A DNA stretch of 44,854 bases. Source: Streptomyces sp. SM1 (GTDB taxonomy: Bacteria; Actinomycetota; Actinomycetes; Streptomycetales; Streptomycetaceae). Positions 25,974-33,715 of the stretch are shown one piece after another (the stretch's first letter is position 1; each line of letters starts with the position of its first letter). The stretch spans positions 1 to 44,854 of the forward strand of contig NZ_NEUB01000853.1 of the NCBI RefSeq assembly GCF_002910825.1, in the 5' to 3' direction. The position numbers were made by a program, and so were the translations under genes. The notes beneath the pieces were generated by a model. The model saw only the letters and a list, made by a program, of their open reading frames with translations, ran no database searches and was not told where the DNA came from.

Positions 25974-27884
25974 TCAGGCCGGCAGCCGGGGGTCCGTGAC
26001 GTGGTGAACGTTCCACCCCTTCCCGGCCAAGGCCTCGGTGTAGGGCTCGGCCCGCTCCCTCAAGGCGGCCAGGGCAAGCAGATGGGTGGGGCGGGTGGCT
26101 CCCACGAAGATGAGTTGTGCCGCGCGGCGGACCGTTGTGGAAGCACGGGCGATGTCGCCAGCGCCGGCCAGCAGCGCCAGAACCTCCGAGATGTCGTGCT
26201 TCTTGCCGGTCCTGTCCAGGCATTCCAGGACGAGGGTCGCAGTGTGTGTTTCACCCTTGGCGCTCTGAATGGTGCCCGCCACCGCGGACACGTGGCCGGA
26301 GTCGTCGATGTGGTGATGTGCGTCTGGCACGGCTTCGGGAAGGTAGGCCGTCGGATCTTGAAGGGCGGAGAGGTCGTCCCATGGTGCTGGAGTGAGTTCG
26401 GGCAGGGTCTCAAGCAGTTGCCGCGTCAGACGTTCCCAGCCCTGCTCATTGTCCAGTGGGCCGGTGAGCAGAGAGTTCAGCAGCGCGCGGATGCGTCCAC
26501 CAGCGGTGTTGGGGTCGCGGTCGAGACGACCGAGGGGAGGAAGACCTACCGGGGCACAGGGACGGACGGCGCCCCGCACTGTGTTCCAGAGCTGCTGTAC
26601 GGCGGCGTGGCTGTCGCCGTACCGGCGCTGGTCCTGCGCGGCGCGGGCCGCGGTGATGAGGAGCCCGCGGGCTTCGCCGCGGCCGGGGGCCGTGAGGCCG
26701 GGGACATAGCACGCCAGGGACTGAGGGAATTTGGCGGAGTTGCCTGGGTGCCGTCGGGCGCCGAGCACTCTGGGGGGATTACGCAAAAGCAGCGGCTGCG
26801 GGACCAGGGAAGCGGCCAGGCGCTCGAAGGCCGGTACCACATGCTCGACCGTGTCCTGGTCGAAGAGCAGCAGGGCGATGGTGCCCTCGGGGCCCTTGCC
26901 TTCGATGCGCTGGGCGCGGTGGACCGTGAGATCGCTGGCCATCGAGGCGATCTTGCTTCCGAATCTCCGGCTGACCGGGAGTTCGGCGGACAGCGGCATG
27001 GGGAAGGCGGAGGCGTTGCTCTGAGTGTCTCCACCATCGTCGAAGATGCGCTGGCTCACGTCGCCGACTCGCTGGACAACGCTCTGTCCAGTGGCGAAGA
27101 CCTTGTCCAGCAGGCGCTGTTGGACGGCGCTGGTGTCCTGCATTTCGTCCAGCAAGACGAAGGGGAAGCGTGTGGCGGTGGCTTCTGCCAGGGTCGGATT
27201 CCGCGTCAGATAGTGTTCCGCGATGGCGAACATGTCGCCGTAGCGGAAAATGCCCTCTCGGGCGAGCTGCCGTTTGAGCCGGTCGAATTGTTTGCCACTT
27301 GGGGTCTCTGCGGAGAAGGGGAGCGTCCGTGTGGAGACCACGGTCAGGCGGCCCCCCTCGCACACGAAGCACGCTTCGGTGAGCAGTTGGCGGCCGTCTC
27401 GCTGCCGCTCCAGGGTGGCCTTGAGTGCACGGTAGCCGGGGTGTCGTTCCAGCTGCCGGAGCGCTGCCGCCGCGTAAGCGTCGTCGTCGACCGTCTGGAC
27501 CTCGACCTTCATGGAGCGCAGGGCAGGCAGCGCCAGGAAGGTGTTGACGAAGGACTGGATGGTGCCGATGAAGTGCGGGTAGTGCATCAGGCTGCGGCCA
27601 GCCGGGACCATGTCGAGGCGGGCTGTGATCTCATCTTTGGCGGTGTTGGTATGGGAGATGACGCACACCCCGCGAGTAGCCGACCTCCATCCCGCGGCAA
27701 GGAGCGCCAGCTTGAGTCCGACGAGACTGGTCTTCCCCGAGCCGGGCGCCGCCTGGAGGTCAAGGGAGATCATCTGCTGGAGGAAATCCCATTGCTCCTG
27801 GTGAGGCAGGTCGAGTCCGAGGACGGAGGCGGCTGCCTCGACCCGGTCTTTGGCGAAGGACGCGGGGTCGTACGGAATCGTCAT
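25974..27884 (-). CDS. UvrD-type helicase (GajB-like)
   Basis: A 636-aa superfamily 1 helicase. Walker A is AAPGSGKTS (45-53). The ISHTNTAKDEI region follows, then Walker B LLDEMQDTSAVQQ (~245). TIQSAKGETHTATLVLE (~543) corresponds to motif V and VGATRPTHLLALAAL (~598) to motif VI. It is paired with an upstream OLD nuclease, the Gabija arrangement, in which GajB senses DNA ends or nucleotide depletion and activates GajA. It is longer than the best known GajB (~490 aa). I prefer ATG 27884, one base after the nuclease stop; TTG 27911 is an alternative that would overlap it. Confidence 0.85.
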   Translation of the reverse strand: MTIPYDPASFAKDRVEAAASVLGLDLPHQEQWDFLQQMISLDLQAAPGSGKTSLVGLKLALLAAGWRSATRGVCVISHTNTAKDEITARLDMVPAGRSLMHYPHFIGTIQSFVNTFLALPALRSMKVEVQTVDDDAYAAAALRQLERHPGYRALKATLERQRDGRQLLTEACFVCEGGRLTVVSTRTLPFSAETPSGKQFDRLKRQLAREGIFRYGDMFAIAEHYLTRNPTLAEATATRFPFVLLDEMQDTSAVQQRLLDKVFATGQSVVQRVGDVSQRIFDDGGDTQSNASAFPMPLSAELPVSRRFGSKIASMASDLTVHRAQRIEGKGPEGTIALLLFDQDTVEHVVPAFERLAASLVPQPLLLRNPPRVLGARRHPGNSAKFPQSLACYVPGLTAPGRGEARGLLITAARAAQDQRRYGDSHAAVQQLWNTVRGAVRPCAPVGLPPLGRLDRDPNTAGGRIRALLNSLLTGPLDNEQGWERLTRQLLETLPELTPAPWDDLSALQDPTAYLPEAVPDAHHHIDDSGHVSAVAGTIQSAKGETHTATLVLECLDRTGKKHDISEVLALLAGAGDIARASTTVRRAAQLIFVGATRPTHLLALAALRERAEPYTEALAGKGWNVHHVTDPRLPA

Positions 27885-27885
27885 G

Positions 27886-29763
27886 TCACGCACCGCCGCA
27901 GAGGTGGTCAAAGGCGTCCCTCAGGTACGGCGGCAGATCGTCGTCGGTGATCGAGGCGGTCTTGAGGAGCCGGGCCGCGTGCTGGGCGGCGATGGCCTTG
28001 CTGGCTTGGTCCGTGCGCAGCGGCCGGTAGACGCGCAAGGCCACCTGGGCGAACGGAAGGTCCGCGTCGTTCCAGCCCTGGACCTCCTTCTCGGCGCGTT
28101 GTTCCGCCTCGGCCAGCTTCTCCGCGGCGGGCCATGACCGTTCGGAGATCCGGGCGCACTGGACCGCTTGGTGCATGACGGTGGCCATCGGCCAGGACGC
28201 AGCGGCCAGGTCGTATTCCAGCGTCCAGTGGTCGGAGACGAAGGTCCGCACGTTGCCGCCCTCCCCGGCCTTCAAGACCGTGAGGTGCGCGGCGATCTCC
28301 GCAGGGGTCATCTCGGCCGAACTGCGCAGTTTGCCGCGCATGTCCTTGGGCGTGTCCGCCGGGACCAGGTCCCGGTCGCGGATGCAGGCGACGGCGACCG
28401 GGATCTGCTCGCCGTCCCGCTGGAAGATCCTGCTATAGCGGAACAGGCCGGTGTGTCCGACGTTCACCACGCTGACGCCGGACCTCCCGAACGAGCGTCC
28501 GGTGGCCTGCGCGAGAGCGGGCAGCAGCAGGGCCTCGGCGTCGCCCTCCACGATGGCGACGGAGCGGGCAAAGAACAGGTTGGCCTTGGTCACGTCGAGG
28601 AAGCGGGACAGGAAGGCGTAGTCGCCGGCATCGAGCCGTGTGCACTCGGGGGTCAAGCGGAAGGACTTACCGCGCGCCACCAGGGTGAGGTGCTCAACAG
28701 GAACGGCGCAGGCGAGATGGGGGCTGTGCGTGGTGAGGATGACCTGCACCGGCGGGCTCGATTCCTCCGCGCGTTCCTGCAGCAGGTCCATCACCCGGCT
28801 CTGAAGCTGGGGGTGGAGATGAGCCTCCGGCTCCTCGATCAGCAGCAGGGGCGCCATCTCGCTGTTGCCGAGCAGCAGCAACTCGGCTGCCATGAACAAG
28901 GCGTTGTTGTACCCGAGGCCTCTCTTGGTCCACTCCTCCGGCCCGCCGGACCCCGTCGAAAGCCTCAGCTCCAGCCGCTCCAGAGCACGGGTGAGGGTGG
29001 CATCACCGGCGACGCCGATCTCGCCGCGCAGTACGTCCGAGCCGATCGAGAACTTCTCCAGGTAGTCGGCGTTGATGGCATCGCGTGCCTCTGCCACCGC
29101 AGCGTTCGCGCTGATGTGGTGCTCGGCTCTGCTGAGGATGCCGACCAGCGTCGTGGCGGTGTCCTGCTCTTCGTCGAAGTCGTTCTCGGCCTGCTTGGCC
29201 ATCGTGGGATAGCCGACGAGGATGTGCGAGAGGCGAGATCCCCGGCCGGAACGCAGCTCGGCCTCGGCGTCGCGCAGGGGCCTGAGGTAGGTGGCCTTGA
29301 GCAATTCCCTTGCCGCTCCGTCCAGCGCGGGCCCCTTGCCCTCGGGCCCGGTACGGGTGGTGACCGAGACCCGGCTCGGCCGCAGCTGATCCATCACCTG
29401 CGCTTTGAGGGTGACGTACAGAGCGTTCTCGCCGCTGTCCTCCGTAGTGAGCAGCTCCAGGAAGGTCCCCTGCTCCTGGACGGTGAGCTCACGAAAGACA
29501 CAGGTGATGGTGAACGTGTCCATCCGGCCAGTGTGGCCTGTATGGAAGTCGTCCTTGGTGATGCGGTAGAAGTCGGCCGCCGTCGTCAGCAGGCACAGCC
29601 GGATCGCATCGACGATCGCCGTCTTGCCGCTGTCGTTCTCACCCACCAGCACGCTGATGCCCGGTCCGAACTCGATCCGCAGCGACTCGTCCTCGTCCCC
29701 CTGCCGCTGCGGCGACGAGCCGAAGATCCGAAAATTCTCGGCCCGCACATGTGCCAGGTACAC
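27886..29763 (-). CDS. OLD-family ATPase/TOPRIM nuclease (GajA-like)
   Basis: A 625-aa protein. The ABC-type ATPase has Walker A GENDSGKT (41-48), the ABC signature region near LGYNNALFMAAEL, Walker B LLIEEPEAHLHP (~305) and the switch TTHSPHLA. A TOPRIM nuclease domain follows, with the acidic motif VEGDAEALLLPAL (~405) and ACIRDRDL (~461). In Gabija, GajA is a site-specific nicking or cutting nuclease held inactive by nucleotides and used with GajB. GTG 29763 is chosen because GGGGGGAG lies 5 bases upstream; GTG 29790 has no such site. It is the first gene of a two-gene operon. Class 2 OLD identity is inferred from the UvrD partner. Confidence 0.87.
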   Translation of the reverse strand: MYLAHVRAENFRIFGSSPQRQGDEDESLRIEFGPGISVLVGENDSGKTAIVDAIRLCLLTTAADFYRITKDDFHTGHTGRMDTFTITCVFRELTVQEQGTFLELLTTEDSGENALYVTLKAQVMDQLRPSRVSVTTRTGPEGKGPALDGAARELLKATYLRPLRDAEAELRSGRGSRLSHILVGYPTMAKQAENDFDEEQDTATTLVGILSRAEHHISANAAVAEARDAINADYLEKFSIGSDVLRGEIGVAGDATLTRALERLELRLSTGSGGPEEWTKRGLGYNNALFMAAELLLLGNSEMAPLLLIEEPEAHLHPQLQSRVMDLLQERAEESSPPVQVILTTHSPHLACAVPVEHLTLVARGKSFRLTPECTRLDAGDYAFLSRFLDVTKANLFFARSVAIVEGDAEALLLPALAQATGRSFGRSGVSVVNVGHTGLFRYSRIFQRDGEQIPVAVACIRDRDLVPADTPKDMRGKLRSSAEMTPAEIAAHLTVLKAGEGGNVRTFVSDHWTLEYDLAAASWPMATVMHQAVQCARISERSWPAAEKLAEAEQRAEKEVQGWNDADLPFAQVALRVYRPLRTDQASKAIAAQHAARLLKTASITDDDLPPYLRDAFDHLCGGA

Positions 29764-30043
29764 CGAAGCTCCCCCCGGACAAGCCCGCACCGGTGCACAG
29801 CACAGGCGACAACAGCCGCCTCAAGTGCCCCACCCATTGCGGCTCGTGGCGTAAGCATACGAGAGTCACGTACGCCCAAAGAGGAACACGCGCGCTGACG
29901 CACCGCGCCTGCGAGAGCCATCACGACGACGGTCGGGCACCGGCGAGGGGCCAAGAGCTCACTCCCCTCCAAAGAGTGGAAGATTCCCATCAAGACGGGA
30001 CTTCCAGGTATTTCAGGCTGTGCACGTTGGTGATGAAGAGGAA
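29764..30043. other. Upstream region of the Gabija-like operon
   Basis: This region carries no convincing gene. It should hold the promoter for the OLD nuclease gene, but no good -35/-10 pair stands out on the minus strand. No tRNA or attachment site was recognised. Confidence 0.4.
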
Positions 30044-30081
30044 GGGCGGCTGCGCATCGGTTTCTCGATACGCAGCCGCCC
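30044..30081. terminator. Terminator hairpin downstream of the beta-class methyltransferase
   Basis: The 11-bp perfect arms are GGGCGGCTGCG (30044-30054) and CGCAGCCGCCC (30071-30081). An inner four-base pairing (ATCG with CGAT) extends the structure. Read on the minus strand it lies about 48 bp past the methyltransferase stop and is followed by a pyrimidine-rich run, TTCCTCTTC. Sequence around it reappears, minus the hairpin, at 5236-5290. Confidence 0.75.
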
Positions 30082-30128
30082 GTTCTTCCGTCTGCAGTCC
30101 GTCGGCCCCGGTCCGGTCGCTCTCATAC

Positions 30129-30875
30129 TCATGCCTCCGGTCCTGCCAAGACGAAGTCGTCCTGGGTCAGCTCCGCTCGGAGCCTCGCCTCGGCGACATC
30201 GGCGTAGTGCGAGGACAGCTCGACCCCCAGGAACTGCCGGCCCTCGCGCAAGGCGGCGACGCCCGTGGAGCCGCTGCCAGTGAAGGGATCGAGGACGGTG
30301 CCCCCTTCGGGGCAGATCTGGACGAGCTGCTGCATGATCTCGACGGGCTTCTGGGTGATGTGGACACGGTCCTTGCGGGGCTGGGAGGCTATGAAGTGGC
30401 CGGGCAGGTAGATGTCCCGGTTCTTGTCGAGGCTGCCCTTGACTCCCCAGATGATGAACTCAGCCGACTGCTTGAACCCGCCCTTGCGGGGCCGGCTGGC
30501 GGGCTTGATCCAGGGGATCGTGCCGCTCCAGGTCCAGCCCGCCATCTGCAGGGCGTCGCTGGTGGTCGGCTCCTGGCGCCAGTCGGAGAAGACCATGGCG
30601 ACGGAGTGCTCGGTCGCGGCCCGGTACGCCTCGGTGAGCAGTGCGGTCAGCCAGCTTCGATAGCTCCGCTGGTCGCGGTTCTCGCCGGGGAAGTTCTGCA
30701 GGTCGTGCGCCGATCCGGCCGTGACGTACTTGGCGCGGGCGGTGCGGCCGGTGCGGTCCGAGCTGGTGCGTCCGCCGGAGTTGTACGGGGGGTCGGTGAT
30801 AACGGCGTTGACGCTCTCGTCCGGGAGGGTCTTCAGCACGGTGAGGGCGTCGCCTCGGTGCAGCGTGTAGCTCAT
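30129..30875 (-). CDS. Beta-class site-specific DNA methyltransferase
   Basis: A 248-aa enzyme. The catalytic motif DPPYNSG (28-34) precedes the SAM-binding motif DPFTGSGSTGV (~194), which is the beta-class order. DPPY points to N6-adenine methylation, though N4-cytosine is possible. VHITQKPVEIMQQL lies between them, as is usual in this family. No restriction gene is adjacent. It lies just upstream of, and divergent from, the conjugation operon, so it may protect the element against host restriction on transfer (inference). ATG 30875 has GAAAGAGG about 8 bases upstream. Length is normal for an orphan methylase. Confidence 0.9.
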   Translation of the reverse strand: MSYTLHRGDALTVLKTLPDESVNAVITDPPYNSGGRTSSDRTGRTARAKYVTAGSAHDLQNFPGENRDQRSYRSWLTALLTEAYRAATEHSVAMVFSDWRQEPTTSDALQMAGWTWSGTIPWIKPASRPRKGGFKQSAEFIIWGVKGSLDKNRDIYLPGHFIASQPRKDRVHITQKPVEIMQQLVQICPEGGTVLDPFTGSGSTGVAALREGRQFLGVELSSHYADVAEARLRAELTQDDFVLAGPEA

Positions 30876-30975
30876 GTGCGGGGCCTCTTTCAGGGCACGA
30901 CGGGACTGTGCCCGCCCCGGACGGCGGTCAACGGCAGCCGTTCGGAGCGGGATTGCGCCGGAGGTTAGCCGCGTT

Positions 30976-31045
30976 TTCCGGCCGCACCTAACGAGCCTGT
31001 GCCGTGGTTCGGGCCCGGTTCGGCGGTCGTTTGGTGCGGCCGGAA
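30976..31045. promoter_or_regulatory. Spaced 13-bp inverted repeat, candidate operator
   Basis: TTCCGGCCGCACC (30976-30988) is the exact reverse complement of GGTGCGGCCGGAA (31033-31045). The arms are 44 bp apart and the right arm overlaps the -35 region and spacer of the candidate promoter. Such a pair could bind a dimeric repressor with looping, or fold in RNA. No regulator gene is adjacent in the window. Confidence 0.5.
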
Positions 31046-31059
31046 TCCCGGTCTACTGT
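31031..31059 (+). promoter_or_regulatory. Candidate sigma-HrdB-type promoter of the conjugation operon
   Basis: TTGGTG (31031-31036), a 17-base spacer and TACTGT (31054-31059) match a housekeeping actinobacterial promoter well. It points toward the conjugation genes, with the first small frame starting about 125 bases downstream. Confidence 0.5.
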
Positions 31060-31187
31060 CTCGCCACGTCACCGAGGAGGAGTCCGGCTCCACCCCTGCT
31101 GACCTGTGCTGATCCGTGTTGCCGCGTCCAAAAACGCGGGCCGGAAGGCACGTTGACTCCCCGTTCCCGAAGCCGTGAGGAGACCCG

Positions 31188-31358
31188 GTGCACCGCCTGA
31201 GATTACGAGCGCGGCTGGCTGCCGCGCATGACCTGAAACCGGCGTCCGGGAGCTACCAACTCCCCTGCCCCGGGCCCGCCCTGGGAGGCGGATTCACATC
31301 GGCGCGGTGTCGACGGCTTTGCACGAGAAGTCGGCACCGCGCCTCCTACGAACCGTGA
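31188..31358 (+). CDS. Small basic hypothetical protein, first frame of the conjugation operon
   Basis: A 56-codon frame starts at GTG 31188 with GAGGAG five bases upstream. The product (MHRLRLRARLAAAHDLKP at the start) is arginine-rich and not recognised. Its stop is followed 12 bases later by the next start. It could be a leader peptide or a true small protein. Confidence 0.4.
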   Translation: MHRLRLRARLAAAHDLKPASGSYQLPCPGPALGGGFTSARCRRLCTRSRHRASYEP

Positions 31359-31370
31359 GGAGCCGCTGCG

Positions 31371-31454
31371 ATGCAGCACGCCCTGATACGCCCACGCCCT
31401 GCCCCAACACCATTGCCCAGCCGGGCCGTCCGCCCCGGCGAACGGCAGCGGTGA
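31371..31454 (+). CDS. 27-aa leader frame coupled to the cell-wall hydrolase
   Basis: ATG 31371 has GGAG eight bases upstream. The frame (MQHALIRPRPAPTPLPSR and on) ends in TGA that overlaps the hydrolase ATG as TGATG. The hydrolase itself has no good ribosome site, so translation may reach it by re-initiation after this frame. Confidence 0.4.
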   Translation: MQHALIRPRPAPTPLPSRAVRPGERQR

Positions 31455-32599
31455 TGAAGAAGACCACCGGAGCGGTCGTCGGTCTCTTCGCCTCTGGTCC
31501 GCTGCTGCTGGCCGTTCCGGTCCTCGCCGTCGGGGCCGGGAGTGCCTCGGCCTCCTGCTCGACCGGCGGTACACAGGCTGTGGATACCTCAGCCGTCGCC
31601 GCTCAGGTGAAGGCGATCCTGGACGGCGGGGGCAAGGGCACGGTCTCCGTGCCGGGCCTGGACGACCCTGCCGAGCAGATCCCCAACGCCAGGACTATCC
31701 AGGCCACCGGCGTCGCGATGAACATCCCGGCCCGGGGTCAGATCGTGGCCCTGGCGACCGCCCTGCAGGAGAGCGGCCTGCGGAATCTGACCTACGGCGA
31801 CCGCAATTCACTGGGCTTGTTCCAGCAGCGGCCGTCGCAGGGCTGGGGCACCGCGAACGAGATCCTCGACCCGGTGCACGCCTCGACGAGGTTCTACGAG
31901 GCGTTGGAAAAGGTCTCGGGCTGGCAGTCTCTGTCCGTCACCCAGGCTGCCCAGGCGGTGCAGAGGTCTGGCTTCCCCGAGGCTTACGCGAAGTGGGAGC
32001 CCTTGGCCACCGCCTTGCAGCAGGCGATCGAGCCGTTGCTGTCGAAGGCCGGCGGCACGTCGCCGAGCCCTTCGCCGTCCGGCTCGGACAGCACGGCCAG
32101 TGCCGCGTCGAGTACCGCGGGCGGCTGTACGGCCGACGGGGACGGCACCGGCTTCGGACCCATCCCGCCCGGGGCGGTGCCGGCCGGATACAAGATTCCG
32201 GCAGACGCTCCGCCCAAGGTCCAGACTGCGATCCGCTGGGCGCTCGGCCAGCTCGGCACCCCGTACCAGTGGGGCGGGAGCTGCACCGACTCCCACGGGA
32301 GCGACCCCATGGGCCGCTGCGACTGCTCCTCGTTGATGCAGCAGGCGTACAGGGCCGCCGGGGTCACCCTCACGCGGACGACGTACACGCAGGTCAAGGA
32401 GGGCAAGCCGGTATCGGTCGACGCTCTCCGGCCCGGTGACCTCGTCTTCACCGAGGGGACTGCCAAAGTCCCGGAACACGTCGGGATGGTCGTCGGCCAG
32501 GGCCTGATCGTGCACGCCCCGCGCACCGGCGACGTGGTCCGCCTCACGACCCTCGCGTCCTGGAAGCCGCAGATTCTCGCGGCCCGCCGAGTCGTCTGA
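31454..32599 (+). CDS. Secreted lysozyme-like plus NlpC/P60 peptidoglycan hydrolase
   Basis: A 381-aa exported enzyme. The signal peptide (MKKTTGAVVGLFASG, then a leucine/valine core) ends near GSASA. A lysozyme/transglycosylase-like domain follows, with a probable catalytic Glu in ALQESGLRNL and the SLGLFQQRPSQGWG element. After a serine-rich linker comes an NlpC/P60 endopeptidase with Cys in RCDCSSLMQQAY and His in EHVGMVV. Together they could cleave glycan and peptide bonds to open the wall for the conjugation channel, the role of VirB1/TcpG-like proteins. ATG 31454 is supported by the TGATG overlap with the leader frame. It is the first large gene of the operon. Confidence 0.88.
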   Translation: MKKTTGAVVGLFASGPLLLAVPVLAVGAGSASASCSTGGTQAVDTSAVAAQVKAILDGGGKGTVSVPGLDDPAEQIPNARTIQATGVAMNIPARGQIVALATALQESGLRNLTYGDRNSLGLFQQRPSQGWGTANEILDPVHASTRFYEALEKVSGWQSLSVTQAAQAVQRSGFPEAYAKWEPLATALQQAIEPLLSKAGGTSPSPSPSGSDSTASAASSTAGGCTADGDGTGFGPIPPGAVPAGYKIPADAPPKVQTAIRWALGQLGTPYQWGGSCTDSHGSDPMGRCDCSSLMQQAYRAAGVTLTRTTYTQVKEGKPVSVDALRPGDLVFTEGTAKVPEHVGMVVGQGLIVHAPRTGDVVRLTTLASWKPQILAARRVV

Positions 32600-32693
32600 C
32601 CGGCACTTCTCCCCCTCCCCGTCCCCCCTCCTGCACTGGTGCTTCGCCCCCTCGGGCTTTGACGTGCACTAAATCGAACTGGAGTTCACAATC

Positions 32694-33002
32694 ATGTACC
32701 TCGTCGACACGGTCGTCCAGCTCGCCTACGACCCCGGGATCAAGCCGAACGAGGGCGGGTTGCCGGGTCTGTCGGTCCTCAAGCAGGTGATGGGCTCGAT
32801 CAACCTCTTCGGGATCATCGCCGTGGTCGGCGCGCTCGCCGTCAGTGCGGGCGTGTGGGCCTGGGGCCATCACTCCGGCGGCCACCAGGCCGAGGCCAAC
32901 GGCAAGAAGGGCGTGCTGGTCAGCGCCGGCGCGGCCCTCCTGCTGGGTGCCGCGAACGGCGTGGTGGCGTTCTTCAGCACGCTGGGGAGCCAGGTCCGCT
33001 GA
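32694..33002 (+). CDS. Small membrane protein, DUF6112-like
   Basis: A 102-aa protein with two membrane helices (LFGIIAVVGALAVSAGVWAW and GVLVSAGAALLLGAANGVVAFF). It is a regular member of SCO6880-type conjugation clusters, where it follows the hydrolase; I assign DUF6112 from memory. It may be a VirB2/VirB3-like channel component, but this is inference. GGAG lies nine bases before ATG 32694. Its stop overlaps the next start (TGATG). Confidence 0.75.
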   Translation: MYLVDTVVQLAYDPGIKPNEGGLPGLSVLKQVMGSINLFGIIAVVGALAVSAGVWAWGHHSGGHQAEANGKKGVLVSAGAALLLGAANGVVAFFSTLGSQVR

Positions 33003-33688
33003 TGTCTTCCCACTCCACGAACCCCGGCGGCGCTTCTCGCGTGCGCCGCCGGGCGCTGCTCGGCACCGCTGTCCTGATGGTGCTCGTCGCCCTCGCCGGC
33101 CTGGCCGCCTACCTCAACCGCGACGGCAGGACCTCCTCCAAGGCTCCCGCACCGCAGGCGAGTTCAGCTTCCCCCTCCTCGACCGCTTCTGCTTCCGCTT
33201 CGTCACGACCGCACGGCAGCCTCGGCGACCTGCCCGTTCCCCCGTCCACGCACGACCCGATCGCCTTCGGCAAGGCGGCAGCCGTGGCGCTGTGGTCGTA
33301 CGACACCCGCGCCTACTCCCGGCGCGAGCTGCTGGCTGCCCTGCGCGGGTGGCTGACGAGCGAGAAGAAGTACGCCGACACCGCCTCGGTCGACGCGCTC
33401 GTCCCCTCGCGCGCGCTGTGGAAGGAGATGGCCGCCAACGGCCAGTTCGCCACCGCCAAGGTGAACGAGGCGCACTTCCCCGACTCGTTCACCCAGGCCC
33501 TGCAGGCGGACCCCGGGGCGATCACCACCGCGTACGTCTACGCCGTGACGGTCTCCGGCAAACAGTCGATCGCCTGGAAAGGCTCGTCGCACGGCGGCGC
33601 CGAGAACCGCGTCACCACCCTCGCGGTCCAGTGCCGCCCCTCCCAGCCCTGCGCCCTGGCCGGTGTCCTGTCGGCCGTCGCTCCCTGA
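33002..33688 (+). CDS. Conjugation protein, probable VirB8/TcpC-like, single membrane anchor
   Basis: A 228-aa protein. A basic N-terminus is followed by one membrane helix (LLGTAVLMVLVALAGLAAYL), a serine/alanine-rich linker, and a compact domain from ~75 to 228 (HDPIAFGKAAAVALWSYDTR onward). That layout fits the NTF2-like VirB8/TcpC proteins that scaffold type IV secretion channels. Family membership is inferred from topology and position. ATG 33002 overlaps the preceding stop as TGATG, which selects this frame over two longer frames in the same DNA. Confidence 0.75.
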   Translation: MSSHSTNPGGASRVRRRALLGTAVLMVLVALAGLAAYLNRDGRTSSKAPAPQASSASPSSTASASASSRPHGSLGDLPVPPSTHDPIAFGKAAAVALWSYDTRAYSRRELLAALRGWLTSEKKYADTASVDALVPSRALWKEMAANGQFATAKVNEAHFPDSFTQALQADPGAITTAYVYAVTVSGKQSIAWKGSSHGGAENRVTTLAVQCRPSQPCALAGVLSAVAP

Positions 33689-33715
33689 CCCCCAACCCAG
33701 AAAGGAGGTACCGCC

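Larger units (their letters stand above)
30876..31187. other. Divergent control region between methyltransferase and conjugation operon
   Basis: This 312-bp gene-free stretch holds a 13-bp inverted repeat and a good promoter for the rightward operon, listed separately. A GAGGAGGAG run near 31074 has no start codon at the proper distance. Confidence 0.6.

Noticed and set aside
29764..30043. tRNA or attachment site in the gap between defence and methyltransferase genes
   Set aside because: No cloverleaf-forming sequence or tRNA-like 3' end was found, and no matching direct repeat was seen elsewhere.
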